Assembly (NCBI RefSeq): GCF_001425005.1
Contig: NZ_LMDB01000005.1
Location: 59,675-123,674 of the forward strand
Direction of reading: 5' to 3'
Origin: Duganella sp. Root336D2
Lineage (GTDB): Bacteria > Pseudomonadota > Gammaproteobacteria > Burkholderiales > Burkholderiaceae_D
Length of the DNA stretch: 64,000 bases
In this document: piece after piece, positions 62,001 through 64,000 of the stretch
Layout of the letters: each line of letters begins with the position of its first letter
Numbering within the stretch: the first letter of the stretch is position 1
Made by a program: the position numbers and the translations under genes
The notes under the pieces: generated by a model
Databases searched by the model: none
The model's input: only the letters and a program-made list of their open reading frames with translations
Told to the model about the DNA's origin: nothing

Positions 62001-64000
62001 GCAAGTCGGCTTGGGTCCAGCGGAGCGGGCGCCAACCTTGGCAGCGCAGGCCAGGCGGGCAACAGCGGCACTGCCAACCAACTACTGGCGGGCAGCACTG
62101 CGTCAGGTAGCGGCACCGGCAACGGGCTCGATACCGTGGAAGGAACGCAATTGGCCGGCCCGACGCATCAAGGTGCGTTGCACGGAGGTGTCTTCAACCA
62201 AGCCCGAAACAGCACGCTAGGCGACGTCAACTCCGCCGCAGGAAGCGCGTCGGGCCGGTCTGCAACCGCAGTGCGGGGCGACAGCATCAATGGAGTTAAG
62301 AAAATCTCTCCTGGCGGCCTGTTCCTGCGCAACCCGGACCCGAAAGGCGAATACCTGTTCGAGACGCGCCCACAATTTGCAAAGCAGGACCAATGGACCA
62401 GTAGTGACTTCCTTCTCGACAAGCTGGCCGTCGACCATGCCACCACCCAGAAGCGTCTGGGCGACGGGTTCTACGAACAGCGTCTAGTGCGCGAACAACT
62501 GTCCGAGCTTACCGGCCGGGCACCGAGTGCCCGTCCAGGAGACGACGCGCTGTACAAGAAAATGCTGAACAGCGCAGCCAGCTTCGCCCAGGAGTTTGGC
62601 CTGCGTCCGGGCATTTCGCTCAGCCCTGAGCAAGTCAGCCATCTGACCAGCGATATCGTCTGGCTTGAAAGCGAGACTGTGCAACTGCCCGATGGATCCA
62701 TCGAGACTGTGCTGGTGCCCAAGGTCTACCTGGCGCACTTCAATGCCAACGCAGTCAGGCCAACCGGTGCGCTGGTCACCGGCGCCTCCGTGGTGATCGA
62801 CGTCAGCGAAACCATCATGAACCAGGGCGGCGTGATCGATAGCGGCAACGGCCGCACGATCCTGCTGGCCGGCGAAGACATCATCAACCGCGGTGGCACC
62901 ATCACGGGTGGAAACGTCGCCCTGCAAGCCGGACGCGATATAAAGAACGAAACTCTGACCGTGGACAGCAAGTGGTCGTCCAATGTGAACGGCGGCAGTT
63001 TCACGATGCTCTCCAACCAGGCGATGATTAGCGCCACCGGGGGCTTGATCATGGACGCCGGTCGTAATGTTTCCGACCTGGCAGGCACGATTAACGCAGG
63101 CAGCGCCTCGATCTTCGCTGGCGATAGCATAACCTTCGATACGGTGAAAACCGGCAGCACGTACCATGCCCTGATCGGTGGCAATACTGAGAACAACAGC
63201 GCAGTTTACAACCAGGTTAGTCGAGTCAATGTCGGCGGTGACTTATTGATGGCCGCTACGGGCAACTTGAACCTGACCGGGATCCAGTTGGCGATCGGAA
63301 CTAGCGGCTCCGGCGCAGGCAAGTTGAGTGCAGGCGGTGCCGTGAACATCAACGCCGTGGTTGACGAGGTCAAGACCAGCCTGCAGGATGACAAGAACAA
63401 GAAGAACTGGGGCAAGGATATCCACGAGAACCAATCGGTCGTCGGAGCTCGCGTGGCCTCCACTGGCGACCTGCTGGTCAGCGCAGGTATCAACCAAAGC
63501 AGTGACCTGAACATGAAGGGCAGCTTGCTTGCCGCTGGTGGCACTTTGACACTGAAGGCAAGCAAGGATCTGAATATCGGCAGCGTCGCCGAGACTCACT
63601 TATCCGACGTGGAGAACCACAGCAAGTCGGGCAACAAGGTGAAAAAGAGCAGTAGCGACATCACCGAGTACAACGCAAGTACACTGGCAATCGGCAGCAG
63701 CATCAAAGGCGGCAATGTGGTTGCCACCAGCGGCGGCGATACCCTGATCAAGGGCAGCACCGTGCTGGCCGATAAAGACCTCAGCATCGACGCCAAAGGT
63801 GGCCTGAAGATCGTCAGCGCCGAGGAAACCAGCAAAACATCGAGCACCAGGCAGGAGAAAAAGTCCGGCATCAGCGTCCACTATTCGGCCGGCAACCTGA
63901 GTGCCGGCTACGGCAAGTCCAAAGCCTCCTCGCAAAGCTCGGAAGAAACGGTCACGCAGCTGGCTTCCAGCATCGGTTCGCTGGACGGCAGCGTTAAGCT
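53013..64000 (+). CDS. CdiA/FHA-like two-partner secretion exoprotein (partial, runs off the end)
   Basis: At least 3,662 codons, open to the right edge. Residues 1-30 are an extended signal (ESPR: MNKLRYRIVFNKARGMLMAV, then a second hydrophobic stretch to VQAQ). The TPS domain follows (residues about 70-330) with NPSGISVDGGGFIN in place of the usual NPNGI. A Gly/Thr linker is at about 450-495. An FHA-1 beta-helix with a ~193-residue super-repeat spans about residues 780-2490. A non-helical region (about 2640-2950) holds a Cys pair. A Gly/Ala/Ser linker then leads to the CdiA-type motif YLFETRPQF...KRLGDGFYEQRLVREQ (3114-3168), followed by FHA-2 repeats. The order matches CdiA contact-dependent inhibition proteins, whose toxin and immunity gene would lie beyond the window. 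Confidence 0.9.
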   Translation, partial: MNKLRYRIVFNKARGMLMAVGESARSCGKGAGQTDALDSSAPAAIVHPALRRLTLLFGAAFGGFLWASHVQAQIIADPKAPSQNQAIVLKAANGVPQVNVRGPSAAGVSRNVYSQFDVAKGGAILNNSRSNVQTELGGWVEANPWLKAGAAKVILNEVNSNNPSALRGYIEVAGQKAEVVIANPSGISVDGGGFINVSRATLTTGSPFMTDGRLAGYDVQRGQIVIDGAGLDASKTDYTALISRSLVLNAAVWAQRLNVVTGVNKVAEAESPTVTEVGKASDGAPQFAIDASRLGGMYANQIFLVGTEAGVGVRNAGEIGAAAGQLVVTSEGRLENTGTLAASKGMQVTVRDAVENKGKMQAGEDLALKSASVANGGSMNAGGQLRAAVTGDFDNRGGSVEARRIELGSANGALLNAGGKIVQGGSSALNLNVGSTNNADGVLGQAVASATDGGTGATGGTSGSVDAGAGTGTTDSGSTGGTGAGNGASGGTAVPALPAGELKFATMDNQHGLVTATGGINLDTTVLSNQRGQANLRALKVDGGALDNSQGQIGVQQDATLQLSNLNNQTGRLLTGGAFNATLGEFDNSSGLLQANKLSIDVARYLNNDSGTMLQLGASDASINVGGKLQQASGKLETAGNLNLRAGEISGAGSKLNVGGNLALNSGTTSSEQGDWRIGGNAQFETGTLTNTSGAIAAAGDLSLKASTLANQHGQISTGGQASLQVSGDLDNTTGQLQANKGLSLEAGGAVRNQDGSIETLGSQSGLAVQAAAIDNTAGRIVNAGSGPLALKAATISNSGQIGGNGAMNIDASTLTNTQQGRITATGDLNMNVASLLKNVGSISNGGSFTMSQAQSALLNSGAILAKGPLKIENSSIDNRNGTIATAEGSTSRIDITSGSLKNDTGTIRADGSASAHIAGDTSNAGGYLGSGGTLDLRAAAGINNDAGRIESRDELALAGDTVTNRAGSIVSTGTGQSSLTVNRYIANNGLIGSNGALAVSAESLTNGTGGIVTAMSDLDLRVRSELNNLDGQISTQGKLNFDQQGASLRNSGSITAKDAATLNARELDNRDGRIITASGSGISANVGKLDNRSGIISSGADATVTVGGTVDNSSGEIQAARDLQLGAGGAMNNTGGLLQATGAGSTMHLGATSIDNTTGRIVNVGSGTTSVAATAHIENSGQIAGNGKLDLSAASLRNQSQGTVSAGGDMSLAVQSSLDNAGTVSSAGTLQTNQAGLALRNSGTMVAAGTIDLTAASINNDGGKLATAQGSNASVQLNAQSVSNKSGTIMSDNKADLHASGDVDNSGGLLQARTDLQVEAGGTVKNDGGNIESVSAASTLHLNAGDLANGTGRVVNVGTGATTVAAVLGITSNGTIAGNGALEIAAASLENKANGTIASAQGMTATVSGSLTNAGAINSGGTLQVNANGASVSNSKLIVSQGEMTLHAGDLNNDGGQLATAKGSGAAMTIGANSVSNRSGVIMSDAAATIDSAGKLDNTQGTVQSAGSLDIGTAGAMSNSDGVVEALAPNATLDLHAGSLANGTGRIVNVGTNATTVNVDTTLDNAGLIAGNGNLAMSAADLVNRTGGSIAASGGKLDLAIDHSMDNAGAMSSRTAFTLNAAGKAVSNSGQLVSGTDATVATGAFNNDGGQLVTVKDGGGNLRLDADSISNTSGAIVADGIASITSRSTLANQGGVIETSAANGTLDITSNSIDNGTGRIVNVGTGATNLSANGAVTSNGQIAGNGVVNVIAATLDNASGGSISSGGSLNFGVRQSLSSAGKISSGGTLTFEQAAAQFSNSGQMAAAGAINIHAAQIKNDGGQIATATAGGANITLDSAGTMSNRSGAIAAAGNASVVSAAGFDNTQGQVQAAGNLTVTTGGALTNNSGALEALGAGSKLDVQANSISSLAGRMVNAGTARTSITSASSIINSGTMAGNGALVLNAQTVQNQAGGVISAGTTLDLAVRQQLDNQGGTISSTGALTFNQAGASFANSGRMGSGGEMSIIASSIANNGGQLYTVSGSSRGITLQAGGLSNLGGAVSVDGQLLATIGGAVSNNGGTLHAGGDLNLNVASALNNGSGTIEAAGPASRLTVNAQSVNSNGRIVNAGSGNTSVTSATGITNSGTIAGNGALELHANTLQNQAGGQLSSGAAMLLDVNQQLDNQGTIGSSGTLTFDEAAASFSNSGQVAVKGRALIDASSFTNSGQVSTVDGYGAELTINTNSFTNSGQLVADGKATLSVGGMANNAGGIVQAGTDLQLTSGSALQNNGGVIEAVGAGSTLAINSESIDNGTGRIANKGNGATSLLSRGAITNHGTIAGMGNLLLSGTTLWNGVSGTIASGQGMDLGINQQLTNQGKVNSGGTLTFKQAGAGFVNSGQVLSGGNAYISAQYVNNDGGSLGTAGGSHADLTLNTPQLSNAGGRIATDRDLFVSAGAVGALGEIFGGRDLAMSMNGDFVQAAGAQQVHANRDLSLTVTGNITNNGTLGAEGTLTLSGNQVTNHAGAVIEGGAVAIRASGDLANAGEINGESALDLVAANISNTSGIVGGNVTVRTSNLNNTGASALIGSTGNMALGVDGTLNNLQGGTLYSSGSMFIGATNGGLSAQVNNVSSTIEASSNLDVNTVTLQNIRDNASIVQVTGTETVNMAMPSWYRPGGNPNAYDPGSSNYTPWEVYFVNPADILESEKRITPDGYEITRAVIRTHANDSAFFSALSGYFAKWGSRSRIPTSDGVRVIYYYESRTATNPDQGGAAKDAYQLPDSRQVEWNTPEYNFSSAYGSCSTNCLRIVTQPAYDDPEHTILRHTERHTGTQTSDQLEEKRVANHTVVEDQVSPSAGKAGQILSGGNMRLTVTNTLDNTLSEIKALGTLDVAGRPVIVNDGTKLLRRHSFSGTFTTYTGRYTAAWSNRDINHEIGAMSGTMLGEQGVFISARSFRNVDRSAGTVGNFRDSVDVIGSGANSAASGGAHASAGGGNGGGAGANVSGSAAGAYANLASRLGSSGAGANLGSAGQAGNSGTANQLLAGSTASGSGTGNGLDTVEGTQLAGPTHQGALHGGVFNQARNSTLGDVNSAAGSASGRSATAVRGDSINGVKKISPGGLFLRNPDPKGEYLFETRPQFAKQDQWTSSDFLLDKLAVDHATTQKRLGDGFYEQRLVREQLSELTGRAPSARPGDDALYKKMLNSAASFAQEFGLRPGISLSPEQVSHLTSDIVWLESETVQLPDGSIETVLVPKVYLAHFNANAVRPTGALVTGASVVIDVSETIMNQGGVIDSGNGRTILLAGEDIINRGGTITGGNVALQAGRDIKNETLTVDSKWSSNVNGGSFTMLSNQAMISATGGLIMDAGRNVSDLAGTINAGSASIFAGDSITFDTVKTGSTYHALIGGNTENNSAVYNQVSRVNVGGDLLMAATGNLNLTGIQLAIGTSGSGAGKLSAGGAVNINAVVDEVKTSLQDDKNKKNWGKDIHENQSVVGARVASTGDLLVSAGINQSSDLNMKGSLLAAGGTLTLKASKDLNIGSVAETHLSDVENHSKSGNKVKKSSSDITEYNASTLAIGSSIKGGNVVATSGGDTLIKGSTVLADKDLSIDAKGGLKIVSAEETSKTSSTRQEKKSGISVHYSAGNLSAGYGKSKASSQSSEETVTQLASSIGSLDGSVK
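55350..60478 (+). repeat. Nine tandem copies of a ~579-bp (193-codon) super-repeat in the exoprotein
   Basis: A landmark sequence encoding RIVNxGxGxTSV...SNGxIAGNGAL recurs in frame at 55350, 55917, 56493, 57072, 57651, 58170, 58752, 59331 and 59904. Intervals are 567, 576, 579, 579, 519, 582, 579 and 573 bp, all multiples of three. Each unit holds about nine or ten beta-helix rungs of ~20 residues; the 519-bp unit is one rung short. Confidence 0.85.

Noticed and set aside
52995..62081. Several very long minus-strand open frames opposite the exoprotein (for example 52995-57386, 56714-58831, 57387-59111)
   Set aside because: They are antisense shadows created by the repetitive, biased codon use of the FHA-type gene; their translations are low-complexity Ala/Val/Asp text without domains, and the plus-strand reading is clearly the real one.

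Overview
The window reads as high-GC betaproteobacterial DNA. Protein content and gene style suggest the Oxalobacteraceae (Massilia, Duganella, Janthinobacterium or Herbaspirillum type). This is an inference from protein families, not a database match. No rRNA, tRNA, CRISPR array or insertion sequence was seen.

Region 1 (1-9645) is the distal half of a type III secretion (T3SS) cluster in the Hrp1 (Pseudomonas syringae/Erwinia-like) gene order: end of sctP, sctQRSTU, a Cys-rich unknown, sctIJKL, a HrpF-like and a HrpG-like small protein, and the secretin sctC. Two HrpL-type promoter boxes (4515-4543 perfect, 6995-7023 one mismatch) sit before sctI and before the HrpF-like gene. A satellite locus at 21.4-25.2 kb holds a large putative effector with a CesT-like chaperone and a divergent unknown gene. 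Back-to-back HrpL-like boxes lie between the two transcription units, which ties this locus to the same regulon.

Region 2 (9814-21402) is an R64/BFP-style type IVb pilus operon: TcpQ-domain protein, pilN, pilO2, pilP, pilQ, pilR, pilS, pilM, pilV and a lytic transglycosylase. It is followed by an opposite-strand OmpR-type regulator with a degenerate receiver and by a PilT-like retraction ATPase. No prepilin peptidase or shufflon recombinase is seen here.

Region 3 (25.2-51.1 kb) is housekeeping and accessory DNA: pqiABC; a GT51-like protein lacking the second catalytic Glu, with an unknown exported protein; an LLM oxidoreductase; an MFS transporter; a KaiC-like ATPase with a hybrid histidine kinase; a histidine phosphatase-PPC fusion; a GH20 hexosaminidase; a DUF3108-like protein; a CusF-like copper protein; a divergent Lrp/hpd pair with an operator; a universal stress protein; a solute-binding protein; and a czc-type metal efflux operon. 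It ends in a decayed LysR/Old-Yellow-Enzyme gene pair. A 101-bp intergenic element occurs twice with identical internal spacing (32445-32545, 38998-39098).

Region 4 (51334-64000) is a two-partner secretion locus: a FhaC/ShlB-type transporter and the first 3,662 codons of a CdiA/FHA-like exoprotein that runs off the window. The exoprotein has an ESPR signal, a TPS domain, an FHA-1 stalk built from nine copies of a ~193-residue super-repeat, a non-helical candidate receptor-binding region, a CdiA-type conserved motif and FHA-2 repeats. The whole window is thus dominated by surface machines for contact with host or rival cells.
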